DNA from: Chimonanthus salicifolius
Taxonomy: Eukaryota > Streptophyta > Magnoliopsida > Laurales > Calycanthaceae
Length of the DNA: 64,000 bases
Assembly: GCA_013350335.1 (NCBI GenBank)
Contig: CM023540.1
Coordinates: forward strand, 28,747,175-28,811,174
Direction of reading: 5' to 3'
Below are positions 12,387-23,121 of the stretch, piece by piece (positions within the stretch are counted from its first letter, which is position 1; the number at the start of each line of letters is the position of its first letter). The position numbers were made by a program, and so were the translations under genes. The notes below the pieces were generated by a model. That model searched no databases. It saw nothing but the letters and a program-made list of their open reading frames with translations, and was not told the DNA's origin.

Positions 12387-13517
12387 TGCAACAGTAGTGC
12401 TGGTAACCCTGCACGATGAAGTTCTCTGTTGCCGTCAATTGAATGGAAAAAAATAAGATGCAGGAACTACCTCCACTTTTCCATATCACGAGTGTATATA
12501 TCTCTGTCCTATGTTTTTATTGGAGAGATTGGTAAGTCCATTGTTCAAATGCCATTCTTCGGATGAGACCTTTGAAGAAACTTGGGGAACCATGGAATTC
12601 AGCGAGGTTGGAACTTGAAAATGTACTCTACTGAATGGAAACATAGCATGCTACTTGCATGAGTCCCATATATATGAATCGTGGTCGTTAGGATAGAGAA
12701 TGCAGTGTACATTTGTGAGGTATCCATTGTATATTTGTATTCTGTATATTATATGACTTCCACCTTGAATGTTTAACTGTTTGCTATTTGCTGAATGGTT
12801 CCTGGTCATTACTTGTTAGAAGTTATCGCACAGATTTCTTCCCAACCTTTGCATAGATTAAAAATAGTTTAAATGTGTAAGCATCCAATCAATCGAGTTG
12901 TATGCAGGATACTTAGCTTGGTAGATATCATCGGCATGCACCTCCAGCGGCCAAAAGGGTGCACTTCAATCCTATAAATTGCGAGCTCACTGTGGACTGG
13001 GGGAAAGGCCCATAAGTACATTGCTGTGTGGTCTCAAGTCATAACACCGATCATTAGAAGCTATAATTTGCCTCAGGGACAGCTTACTCATTGATTTATA
13101 GGATTGATCGGAGATCATCCAGGTTTTACTTCACCTGTTTGTCTGCTATCTTAAGAAGTTTGTTACTCTAATCATTTAAGTTTTGATGCCTCTGGAAAGA
13201 AAGAAGAAGTTTGTTACGCTCAGGGTGCCTAGATCCATAGGTATACTTAGTGAAGCCCAAGATCAAAGCATGTCTCACTCGTTGGTCCATCTTAAGAAAA
13301 ACTCTCTTAAAGAAGTCTAATTCAATGATAGACATGCTAGATAAGAATCTTTATTAACCCTGAGGGATTAACTTGATGGCCAATTTCCATTCTTGTTTGT
13401 GGGAGTTTTTGGGATCAAGTCCCCCTTAATACAAAAAATGGCCACTTTCCTTAGTTTCGTACAATTCAGGTGAGACGGTTGGATACCTTGGTCTTGAAAA
13501 AAGAAGAAGATAAATAT
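12387..13517. other. 3' flank of the J-domain gene and intergenic DNA
   Basis: The first 350 bp after the stop probably contain the 3' UTR. The rest shows no gene. The two words AAGAAGTTTGTTAC (13152 and 13205) form a short direct repeat. Confidence 0.45.
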
Positions 13518-13525
13518 CTTTATTA

Positions 13526-13874
13526 GGGTGCCCATCCTAACACACGGGAAAACTCTTTTAAGAGATACGGATTTTAGTAAACTTTTAGAAATCGGTTCAA
13601 TGGACCGGTGCACTGACCGGATCATTTGGAAATGAAAATTTGAAGAAAGTGATCCGGTAGTACCGATCTGGACTCTTTCACATTTCAAGAAATCGGTGCA
13701 CCGACTGCATCACTTTCCTCAAATTTCCATTTCAAAGTGATCCGGTCGGTGCACCGATCCAGTGAACCGATTTATGAAAGTCCACTAAAACACGTACTGA
13801 CGGATGGGAGTAAAGTGAGAAATCCAGAAAATCCGTGTTTCCTAAAAGAGTTTTCCCGTGTTTGGTGGCCACCC
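13526..13874. mobile_element. Foldback (long-TIR) element with 8-bp target-site duplication
   Basis: 349 bp whose halves are imperfect inverted repeats of about 130 nt. Both arms carry CGGGAAAACTCTTTTA near the outside, then ATCGGTTCA, CGGTGCA, CCGGATCA and GAAAGTGAT inward, in the same order on opposite strands. The ends GGGTGCCCAT / GGTGGCCACCC are flanked by CTTTATTA at 13518-13525 and 13875-13882. No coding capacity. The transcript would fold into one long hairpin. The duplication length points to hAT, but GGGTG ends are also seen in Mutator-like foldbacks. Confidence 0.82.
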
Positions 13875-13883
13875 CTTTATTAT

Positions 13884-14541
13884 TGTTATTTTTTATTATT
13901 CCACATATATCATAGATATGTAGATACTAGATAGGGTTTATTATTCCAATTTGGTTGATTAAGACAGTTCTAGTGGATAATGCAATCTAAACCAACGTTC
14001 CAAGTCTTGATTTGCATCTAATAGTGTGATTCAAATCAAGATTAGACACACCATTCACAATCCTTATCTCATCTATGAGTTCCCGTCTCAAGTAATGTTA
14101 TAATTAAATTGGAGATCCAACAAATCATATATATTCAACTTTGTTTATACTCGATGCTGCTAAAGGGGAACATATTTACCAATTTATAATGGGTATTTAT
14201 TTTTTGGTAGGAAATTTTTAATGAGTATTTGATGAAGGCATCAAAGAATATGGAGAAAATGAGGATGAAGTGGTCTAACTTGCACTTCAATTTCATGGAA
14301 ATTTTGATAGGCGGAAGGCCTGGCCAAAATCCACTTATTGGGCCTCCAAACGTGCTCAGTACCCATGGATCTATCATATGAAACTTTTCCGTTATCAGTT
14401 TGGATAAATTTATAATTAATCGTTAAATATCAAATTATTTCAATTCGGGCCGATTTTAAAACATGTAGAAATTGTTTAAACTGATATATTTTATTAAAAA
14501 TTTCTGCTGTCGGCCGAAACTTACAGAAATTATATATATAT
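13884..14541. other. Intergenic AT-rich DNA, no gene seen
   Basis: No frame with coding character. A short TA run (14531-14540) abuts the solo LTR. Confidence 0.5.
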
Positions 14542-14772
14542 TGTGATACCCTGCACACCAAACCGATGTGGGAGTCCCATATCGGTTTGGAAGGAATGGG
14601 GGCTTGGGTGTATAAGAGGCCAGCCCACTATAAACTCGTAAGACGCATTTTGGGCCGGGTCATGTGGGCCCAAGCCCAAAAGAAAAACCGTATGGACTCG
14701 TGTGTATGCAAGGTCCAGAGGGGACAATTTCTTGCTTAGTTGGATCCTAAGCTTTGTGTTCGGGTTGGGTCG

Positions 14773-14776
<4 letters not shown>
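14542..14776 (+). mobile_element. Solo TRIM LTR
   Basis: Begins TGTGATACCCTGCA and ends GGGTCGTTATA, resembling the LTR ends of the TRIM at 9021-9519 (TGTAATACCC...GTCGTTACA). It shares the GGGACAA block and has GTGTATAAGAGG as a possible TATA region. Only one copy is present. The insertion is in a TA repeat, so TATAT on both sides is compatible with, but not proof of, a target-site duplication. Confidence 0.6.
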
Positions 14777-14806
<30 letters not shown>

Positions 14807-15084
14807 GAATTAATTTATTTCAGTTTGTAAAATAAATTTAATTCAGCAAAAATCGACATTGGTTTTCACTGAAATCAAATTTTATTGGCGCATTTTGTAA
14901 GGTGATAATTTTCCAGTGAGATTTGGGTTTTATTTTATTTTATTTTTTTGGCTAGATTTTGGGTGAAACATTAATTGGTGTTGGAAAGGAAAGAAGATCA
15001 GAGTAACTTCTGGATTTTTCTGATAACTATTAGTTTTCTTGAGCACATTGTAACGTGAGATATGTTCAAGTTTATTGTTTTTAT

Positions 15085-15245
15085 TTTTATTTTGAATTTA
15101 TATGTGGAAAATTGTAGGAAATCCAGCGTAAAATCTCCACAGGTGATATCCATTGCTCTTAGAGTACATTAGGTTACGCCATAGGAGCTCGAATTTGACA
15201 CTTCTCAGATCTTAAAACGGAAGGTTAATCAGTTGAGTTACACCA
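15085..15245 (-). repeat. SINE-like copy, decayed
   Basis: Shares words and order with the clearer copy at 34365-34505: ATGTGGAAAAT, AGGAAATCCAG, a TTAGGTTACGCCA block, then GCTCGAATTTG where the other copy has a B-box-like GGATTCGAACCC. Read on the minus strand this looks like a tRNA-derived SINE head. Weak on its own. Confidence 0.35.
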
Positions 15246-15249
15246 TTTT

Positions 15250-16089
15250 ATGTTGAAAACTTAAGTAAGTGTCAAAATCGACCCTAGCCTTCATAATATT
15301 GGTTGATGTTGATTGTGAAAATAATGTGCTCATCCTTAACACTTAACCGATTGTTATATAAATTCATTCATCCAAGTGCCAAAATGTGATATTCTTTCAT
15401 TAAGATTGCTCCACTCCTGGATTGAAGGTCATATTACATTTAGGAAAATCCATCATGGAAATTCCAAGAAAATTCTTCATTGGGTACATTTGTTGTAAAA
15501 GCCCATTGTTTGATTGGTGGTGAAAGGCCCATGTGGTTCGTGATTACATTATTTGGTATTAAAGCAATTCTTTTCTCAAATGAAAATTAGGTATTTTATT
15601 ATATTTAATCGATAAGATAAAAGTTTGATTGTGGTTTATTTGAGTGCTTTTGTTATTGAAATGCAGGAATTGAGTCAATCCATTCATTTGATCTATAATG
15701 GACTAGATCAATTGAAAATGTGATTAAACATTATAGAGCAAAAATTAAAATTTGATTGAAATCAAGCTTAAGTTGGCCTGATTCGTCAAGCCTAAGCCTA
15801 CCCAAGTTTGTAGTTATCACTTATCAGATCTTAATTTCAGTCTTAAAATGCATATGCAGGATTTTAGGCTAGGCTTTTTCGAGTTCAAAAGGGGTTTGTT
15901 CTATTATTTTTTAAGAATAATATTATACTATATACATTTTATATTTGTACATTATTAATTTAAAAACTTAAGTTTCTATAAACTTTGACTCAAATTCAAG
16001 TATTTGAGTTAAACTCGAGCTCTCTTGACTCAATCCAACTTAATTTGAATTTGAGCTTGATATTTGATGTAGGCTAGGTAGGATTAAGA
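15250..16089. other. Intergenic AT-rich DNA, no gene seen
   Basis: Stop-rich in all frames. Short repeated words (TTGAGTTAA, ACTCGAGCTC near 16010) only. Confidence 0.45.
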
Positions 16090-17220
16090 ATACCCAACTT
16101 TGGATTATAGCGGAAGCTTAAATAACAATTTGAATAATCCGGATTCAATATAAGACCCACATAAAAGTATATGGTCTAAACTGGAACAAGAAGGTTCCAC
16201 TGGTTGCAGGTATGAGCGAACCCAGAAATATACCAGATCTGTTCTACACAAATGAACCTGACGAATCTGGTCTAGGATTCCAACGAATTTGATCTGCAAG
16301 GATTTGAACAGCAGCAAGTTCACTTCGAAAGGAGAATTCCCACAGCCACCTAGTGTCGTTGGGTCTAGATGTATCCGACGATACTTGCTACTCTGTATTG
16401 CATGCAAACTCTAGCCGGTTACAGGTCACAACCACCTGGCTGAACAGATGTCAAATGGGATTTCAAACACCAGGACAGAAACCTGGAAACGTGGGAACAG
16501 TCCCTGCAATCTATTGCAGCAAATACACCAAACAACTGGCTGCCAAACAGGGGTGCTAATCAGCGCCAGCACCTGTAACAGGGCTGAATTTCTTCAGGCA
16601 AAAACTCTGCAACTTGCAGTGAACAGCAAAACAGTCCTCTGTTTATGCCTGGGCTGCAAACAGAGCCGAACAATCTACCTAGAAAACGCTGACCAATGCA
16701 GCAGATAAACTCCACGACAATTACAAATTGCCAGAAAATAAAACTCTAATTTTATTCATAAAAACTCGGTACCCCAAGGGGCTGATTACAATCTTATTTA
16801 TAAGAAATCCTAACCTGAAATAAGGAAAGAGAGTTCTCCCTTAACAAGGAAAGAGAGTCCTATCTTAACAAGGAAAAAGAGTTCTATCTTAACAAGTAAC
16901 AAGGAGCCGAACCTCCAATTATGAAAATAACAAATTCTAAATCTAGAAAATAACACAAAGAAGCTTTCCTAATTGAATTAAAATCCTAGCTGATTTAGGA
17001 TTCTAATTCACAACAGTCAGCATCTCTTTAGCCATTGGGCCTGCTCTGCTGGGCCTGTTCTTGGGCTGAAGCCATTGGACCTGCTCTGCTGGGCCTGTTC
17101 TTGGGCTGAATTCCATGGTCCAATTGATAGGATTCATTGTCATTGGACATCCTATGGAACTTCTCATAAAAATCTAATGCCAAGGCCAAAATCTCATCTT
17201 CTTTGTCACCGATATCCGCA
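16090..17220 (-). mobile_element. LTR-like tract (possible solo LTR, antisense)
   Basis: Less AT-rich than its surroundings. Near the left end is TTATAGCGGAAGC, a word common in plant LTRs. Around 16790-16803 lies CTTATTTATAAG, a TATA-like element readable on the minus strand, followed on the plus side by three imperfect copies of an AACAAGGAAAGAGAGT word (16800-16900). No PBS or second LTR found, and I could not fix the ends or a target duplication. Confidence 0.35.
17031..17110. repeat. Two-unit 40-bp tandem repeat
   Basis: Units 17031-17070 and 17071-17110 differ at one base (GCCATTGGG vs GCCATTGGA at the ninth position). Each contains CTGCTCTGCTGGGCCTG and TTGGGCTGAA. Near-identity indicates a recent duplication. 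Confidence 0.9.
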
Positions 17221-17394
17221 TCAATATTTCAAACTTTAAATTGAATCTAGTAAACCCAATACCTATTTCTTAATTTTCTAGTTTTTATATAAGTTCAAAT
17301 TGGGCCTAACTCAAGTTGTATCCATAATTTTTTTTTCTAACACAAGTTATACGGCCAAGTATAGTTTAATAAATAGGTCGTAGATTAATTGCAT

Positions 17395-17455
17395 TTATGG
17401 GTGTAGTCTAAGAAGTGAAAGGTATCAGGTTCGAACCCTTATGGCCTAATCAGTG
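17395..17455 (+). repeat. Possible SINE fragment (B-box-like word)
   Basis: GGTATCAGGTTCGAACCCTTATGG contains a perfect pol III B-box core GGTTCGAACCC at about 17429-17439. The surrounding 60 bp does not fold as a tRNA, so a tRNA-derived SINE piece is more likely than a tRNA gene. Confidence 0.3.
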
Positions 17456-17877
17456 TACCTATTGGGACACAATTATTTTCTATTATTACAACATTACATT
17501 TTTAAAATATCAAAAATGTCTTTTGAAAATTTAAAAAAATTCAGATTTAAGTCCAACAACAAAAATATAATATGTCATATTTCAATAATAAAAAAATATT
17601 AGTGTCTTAGTTGATGACCTTTTACCTTAATATTTTTAGATTATAAATATTTAGTTTTAAAATTTATTAAGATGATCACAAATAAGTTTTTTAGGTCTGG
17701 AGGTGTCCACGTCATACCTGACTAATCTTGCAAAAAGTGTATGAAAATCCTCCAATCCATACACATGAATTCAAGACACGAAAGAAGAATAATAGGAGAG
17801 GGTTGTCCCGTTGAAAAACGAAAACCCATTAATTAGTAATTACCAGCGTTTCATGTATGTAAAGCAGAACAAGCTTA

Positions 17878-17977
17878 GCCGTTAGATCCCATCTTGCCAT
17901 CCAACGGTACATATCTCCTTTTCGGTTCAAATTACAAATGAACAACGCTCCCTTCCTTTCCCCCATTCGACCGTTGG
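17878..17977 (+). promoter_or_regulatory. Cluster of MSA-like (MYB3R) motifs upstream of the kinesin
   Basis: Three AACGG cores lie in 100 bp: GCCGTTA at 17878-17884 (TAACGGC on the minus strand), TCCAACGGTA at 17900-17909, and ACCGTTGGT around 17970-17978 (ACCAACGGT on the minus strand). The middle one fits the mitosis-specific activator consensus YCYAACGGYY. Such clusters drive G2/M expression of plant cyclin B and kinesin genes. They lie 160-260 bp upstream of the kinesin start codon. Confidence 0.6.
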
Positions 17978-17979
17978 TG

Positions 17980-17983
<4 letters not shown>

Positions 17984-18038
<55 letters not shown>
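17984..18038 (+). repeat. (CT)n microsatellite in kinesin leader
   Basis: About 27 CT units in the presumed 5' UTR or core promoter of the kinesin gene, 100 bp before the start codon. TC-rich leaders are common in plants. Length is likely to be polymorphic. Confidence 0.9.
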
Positions 18039-18041
<3 letters not shown>

Positions 18042-18139
18042 CTCGCTCAGCCTTCTCTGCAAGCTCTTGAATTCATCAAGCTCTCTCCCAACGCCTCCTC
18101 TTCCGCAATCTCTGATTTGTAAACAAGATAGAAGGATCC

Positions 18140-21100
18140 ATGGAAGGCTTGACAGGATTTTCTCCTCCGCAGATTCAAGAGAAAAAAGAAACAATAACAT
18201 TTCAAGGTGCGTTTGAAAATCCCAGGCCCATTTATCACCTCCTCCTCCTCCTCCTTTCTTCTTCTTTGCTAAGTGGGTTTTTCTGCAGATAAAATGTTTC
18301 TTTTTGACAAATGGATTCATCCGAAATCTGTTTTTTTTCTTTTCTTTTCAAGATGAAATTCAAGAAACCCAACTGAAAAATGTTGATATTGTTTTCGATT
18401 ATGGTATAACTCTTCCCATTCAATCTTTTTTTCTTCTTTTTCTTCTTTATTTCGGTTGAAGGAATTATTTGAAGTTTTTCGACATTATTTCAGATAAAAA
18501 ACAAGAAACCCTCTGTGAAGTGGATGATGCTTCTTCTGTTAATCGTGTGGAAGACCCTCCAACCGGTAAATCTCTTTGTTCGTTCTATTTTCTTCTTTTC
18601 ATTCAATAGACGAGTTCATATGAAAGTGGGTTTTGCTTAAGATCAAATTCAAGAAACCCTATCAGAAAAGGTTGATGTTGTTCTACATAAAATGGAATAA
18701 ATCTTCTAAAATCGGTTAATCTTTTTTTTTTTTTCCTTTCTGTAACTTGGATTTATTCATAAGAACTGGTGGTCTATTCAATTTGGATTTCCCCTTTTTC
18801 AAATTATCTTTATTCATTTAAGATGAAGAAATCATTTGAAACAACGGGATCTCATTGGAGACTGGTAATGTTGTTTCTGATAATTGTACAAAAAACTCTC
18901 CGACTAGTAAATTGCCTTTTTTGTAATTGGGTTTCTCTTGATCATTTTTATCCTCCATCTCTGGGATAAACTGCATGTTCTGAGAAACTGTGTACTGTTC
19001 CAGATCAAATCGAGGCAAATTTGCAGAGAATTGATTCGAGTATTGTTTCAGACCAAGAAAATATTTTAGATAAGGAACAAAAGCTCCCAATTTCACAGAG
19101 AATTGATTCTTTGATCACCAAAATCCAGGTGAAACTTTGACTTATGAACATCTTTTTCTTCTCCCCCTACAGAAATGTATTAAAATTTGTAATGTGGGGT
19201 TCTGTTTTTCTCTTTCCAGAAGTTGAAAAGTGAGCATACAATTCTATCTGAAGAAGTAAAAGCCATTCTCAGGGGCTCCTTTCCCGGCACCGATCTTTCT
19301 GCAGATTTTCTGTCTCTTGGTTTGTAATTCTATGATTGATGTGAACACGTTATGCTCTTTTAGTTTCTGACTTCAAATTGGTCTACATTGTCTGACTCGT
19401 TTATTTTGGATATTCAGCCACAGAGCATGAGGCTCTGAAGAAAAAATATCTTGAGGAGAGCACTGAAAGGAAACGCCTTTACAATGAAGTAATCGAACTC
19501 AAGGGCAATATCAGGGTATTCTGCAGGTGCAGACCCTTGAGAACGGAGGAAATTGCAAATAGTTCTTCTGTCTTCGAGTTTGACCCATCTCAAGAAACTG
19601 AATTACAGATTATATGCTCTGATTCTTCCAAAAAGAAATTCAACTTTGAACATGTTTTTGGGCCTCAGGATAATCAAGGTACTGTGTAAAAGTTCCATTA
19701 TCAATTTATTGATTTCTTGTTTTGCAAGTAGTGAATTTACCAATGATTATACTCCAAAAAAATCCTAGTGGCCACAGCATTTCTGTTCACATGAATATAC
19801 CCGAAAAACATAAACAATTAGAATATGTGGTAGAATTGATGATTATCTCCATTGAGGTAGAATGCTGTTTTTTCTGCATTTCTCCAATTCGTTATCAGTG
19901 GTAAGCTGTTGTTATCCAGACTAATGCGGCATCGAATTTCCAGACAACATAAAAAAATGTCATTTCCTGTGTGGAATATTAAGATACCTCCAAGAATTTA
20001 AACCAATTGCACTATTTTGCTGATTGAATAACAAAATTTCCTGTCTCACAATTTCTCCATGTGATGAAAATTGGCCTATTCATGCTTTGTTAATTGAGAA
20101 GTTTCTTTCCTATCTTATTTTTTTTTCTTTCTCTGTGCAATGAAGATATATATATTTATGTTTTGTTAATTGGACAAGCTCCTTCATATGCTTGCAGAGG
20201 CTGTCTTTGCACAGACATCTCCAATCGTGACATCCGTGTTGGATGGGTTCAATGTCTGCATCTTTGCATATGGACAGACAGGTACAGGAAAGACATTTAC
20301 AATGGAAGGAACTGCTGAAAACAGAGGTGTAAACTACAGGACATTGGAACAACTGTTTCGGATTTCTGAAGAGAGAAATTGTACCATGAAATACAGTCTG
20401 TTTGTTAGCATGTTGGAAGTTTACAATGAGAAAATTAGAGATCTCTTGGTGGAAAATTCAAACCAATCAACAAAGAAGTAAGTGATCTTAAATCTGTGCT
20501 GAGAGAAAAAAAAAAGTTGTTTTGTATTTGATTCTTAAATCCTAATGTAAATTTATTGAAAAGATTGGAGATAAAACAAGTGGCTGAGGGAACTCTGGAA
20601 GTCCCAGGGTTGGTGGAAGCTCAGGTTTTCAACACCAATGAGGTATGGGAACTGCTCAAGGCTGGAAGCCGAAGTAGGGCTGTCGGATCAACTAGTGCGA
20701 ACCAGCTCAGCAGCCGCTCTCACTGGTAAGACTTTCTCATGTGTTTCTATGTGGTGTCCATACACTTATGTTAACCAGACTTCCATTATTTTTTCAGAAA
20801 ATTTTAAAAATCATACAGACACCCTACAAACTATATTAATTAAATTAAGACATCTTCACTCAATTCCATAAGCACTCAATATTATTTTGGATGCAGCTTG
20901 CTGCGTGTGACAGTTACAGGAGAGAGCTTGATTAATGGGCAGCGAAGCAAGAGCCACCTTTGGCTGGTAGACTTAGCAGGAAGCGAGCGGGTAAGTAAGA
21001 TTGAGATGGACGGTGAACGGCTCAAGGAGTCCCAGTGCATAAACAAGTCCTTATCGGCACTCGGCGATGTCATCTCTGCACTTGCATCCAAGAATCCACA

Positions 21101-22813
21101 CATACCTTACAGGCATGTCCAATTTTGCTGTCATCGTCGTCACTCTTCAATCTCTACTTATACATCTAAACCTGCTATCATATATCATCACTGATACAAA
21201 TTGCTGCTATCCATAAACCAGGAATTCAAAACTCACACATCTGCTGCAAAGCTCTCTTGGTAAGTTTTGCTTGAATTTTGGTAAGCCTAAACTAAGATTT
21301 ATTGAATTGATTTGCCTGCCAAGTGGCAAAATAGTTTTAGTATTATTATTTTCCTAGGCCCCTTCAGGTATACCTCACTCCACCCCTGGGTCTTTGACTC
21401 GGGGTGCCGAGTGGCACAATGATTTTAGTATTATTATTTTTTCTCTTTGCTTGTTTTCTATAAATTGTGGATAGTCATGATTGGCTTGACTAATAAAACA
21501 GGAGGTGATTGCAAGACACTGATGTTTGTTCAGATCAGCCCAAGTGCTGCAGACATGGGAGAGACTCTTTGCTCGCTGAATTTTGCTAGTCGGGTGCGGG
21601 GAATTGAACATGGCCCTGCTCGTAAACAAACAGACCATCTCGACGCATTCAAGTACAAACAGATGGTAAGGATTGTCTCTCTCTTGAATGACAGTAAACA
21701 AAGTACAACTTCAATGATGATTTGAGTTAATGTGGAATTTAAATCTACAGGCAGAGAAGCTGAAGCAGGATGAGAAAGAATCAAGAAAAATGCAAGATAG
21801 CTTGCAGTCGCTGCAGTTGAAATTTGCTGCCCGTGAACAGCTGTGTAGAAATCTTCAAGAAAAGGTAAGAAAGGGGATGACTCATAAAACTATAAAGAAC
21901 CAACTTCTAGATTTCTCACGTAGTCTTAACAAGTTTTGAAGCATTGGATGTGCCTTCATTTGGTTGGCTTTTACATGTGATAAAGGTTAGAGATCTGGAG
22001 AGCCAGTTAGCAGATGAGAAGAAAGCTAGATTGCAACAGGAAAACAGAGCTGCTGCTGCTGCTGCTGCTGCCGAGGATCAGAAAAGCCGAGCAGAGAAAA
22101 GGCCACCATTATTTCCCTCCAAGTTGAGAACACCTTTGAATACACTCTACAAGAATGTCTTGCCCCCTTCCATTCCTGGCAGAATGAGGGCCATTCCAGA
22201 GGCTACAGCGGGCAATAAAGAAAACATGTTCATTTCTAAACCAACCCTTTTCACCCCTGCAACCAAAGGTCCTATGAGCCGAATGAGGGCCATTCCAGAG
22301 GCAGACAATAAAGAGAACATGTTGATTTCCAAACCCACCCTTGTAAACCCTGCAACCATTGCTCCAATGAGAGCACGACGGGTTTCCTTGGTTTCTTCTG
22401 TGCAGCCTAAATTGATGCAGCCCAAGAGGCGAGTTTCCATTGCGGTTGTCCAACCACAAATGCATAGGCTGTCAACTGCATTTAACAATGCAACTCAGTA
22501 CTCACGCCCAAACAATGGCACAAAGGCTCGCTTATCTTTTGCAAGGGACCCACGGAGGAGGTCAAGGATATTTTCACCGCTGGATGAATCAACAGTGGCA
22601 GCTACTCCTGTCAGTAAAAGAAGCAGCATCATTCCAAGCAGCAGCAGCAAGTTCAGCTCTCCAGTACAGTTCTCTTGGAAATCAAAGCACCCTATAGTTG
22701 CTTCTGCACAAAGGGGAAGATTTACAACAAGCCCGCTTAACTTGAGAAGCCTGAGGAATGCTCAGACCCTCAATAAATTCTGTTTAAGTGTTCAGAGAAA
22801 GGTTAGCAGCTAG
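18140..22813 (+). CDS. KIN14: Kinesin-14 family motor protein
   Basis: Thirteen exons keep frame: 18140-18206, 18353-18403, 18494-18565, 19004-19128, 19220-19319, 19418-19678, 20198-20477, 20564-20725, 20897-21112, 21222-21259, 21502-21665, 21751-21864 and 21986-22813 (2478 nt, 825 residues). A short acidic N-terminal region (1-138) and a helix [33 protein letters not shown] lead into the motor. That neck-before-motor order is typical of minus-end-directed kinesin-14. The P-loop GQTGTGKT is at 251-258, switch I NQLSSRSH at 365-372 and switch II DLAGSER at 398-404. The motor ends near residue 500 and is followed by a coiled coil (about 510-590) and a basic Ser-rich tail. The tail has a duplicated block with KEN motifs at 628-630 and 659-661. 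The motor core is LLQSSLGG where most kinesins have LLQDSLGG. The exon 9 donor is GC. Subgroup is uncertain; there is no calponin-homology domain. Confidence 0.9.
18642..18920 (+). pseudogene. Decayed duplicate of kinesin exons 2 and 3 inside intron 3
   Basis: 18642-18694 copies exon 2: AAG acceptor, ATCAAATTCAAGAAACC, then GTTGATGTTGTT and ATGG, but the GT donor has become GA (ATGGAATAA instead of ATGGTATAA). Further on, about 18833-18910 copies exon 3, keeping GTTTCTGATAATTGTAC and ACTCTCCGACTAGTAAATT aligned with the exon 3 end and donor, but it has an early in-frame TGA. Both copies are in the original order. They are not used in the spliced reading frame I derived. Confidence 0.65.
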
Positions 22814-22814
22814 C

Positions 22815-22898
22815 CAATTAGACAAGACAAACAAGCAGATGGGTTCTGGTTCTGCTCAATTAGACAAGACAAACAAGCAGATGGGTTCTGGTTCTGCT
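22815..22898 (+). repeat. 42-bp tandem duplication directly after the kinesin stop codon
   Basis: Two identical or near-identical units, 22815-22856 and 22857-22898, each containing TTAGACAAGACAAACAAGC and ATGGGTTCTGGTTCTGC. The first starts one base after the TAG stop (22811-22813). The period is a multiple of three, and the kinesin frame stays open through both copies. Confidence 0.9.
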
Positions 22899-23121
22899 CG
22901 GAAAATTTTATGCAGGAAACATTCAGTTGTTCATGAAACTATCATCTTTTTCTCTACATTGAACATATGACACTTGAAAATTATATGGAGTGATGTTCAG
23001 TTGTTCATGTAACTATTGTCTTTCTTCTACAGTGAGCATATGACACTTGAAAATTTTATGTAGGAGTAATATTCTTTAACGTGTGACAATTATTTCACTA
23101 TGAGAGCATTGAAACATCTCA

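Noticed and set aside
17395..17455. tRNA gene
   Set aside because: Has a B-box core but no matching A box or cloverleaf; more likely a SINE remnant.
17829..18320. 163-codon minus frame with an (RE)n run
   Set aside because: Driven by the (CT)n microsatellite of the kinesin leader.
22109..22488. Antisense frames of 113-118 codons over the kinesin tail
   Set aside because: Shadows of the sense coding exon, which is supported by phase-consistent splicing.
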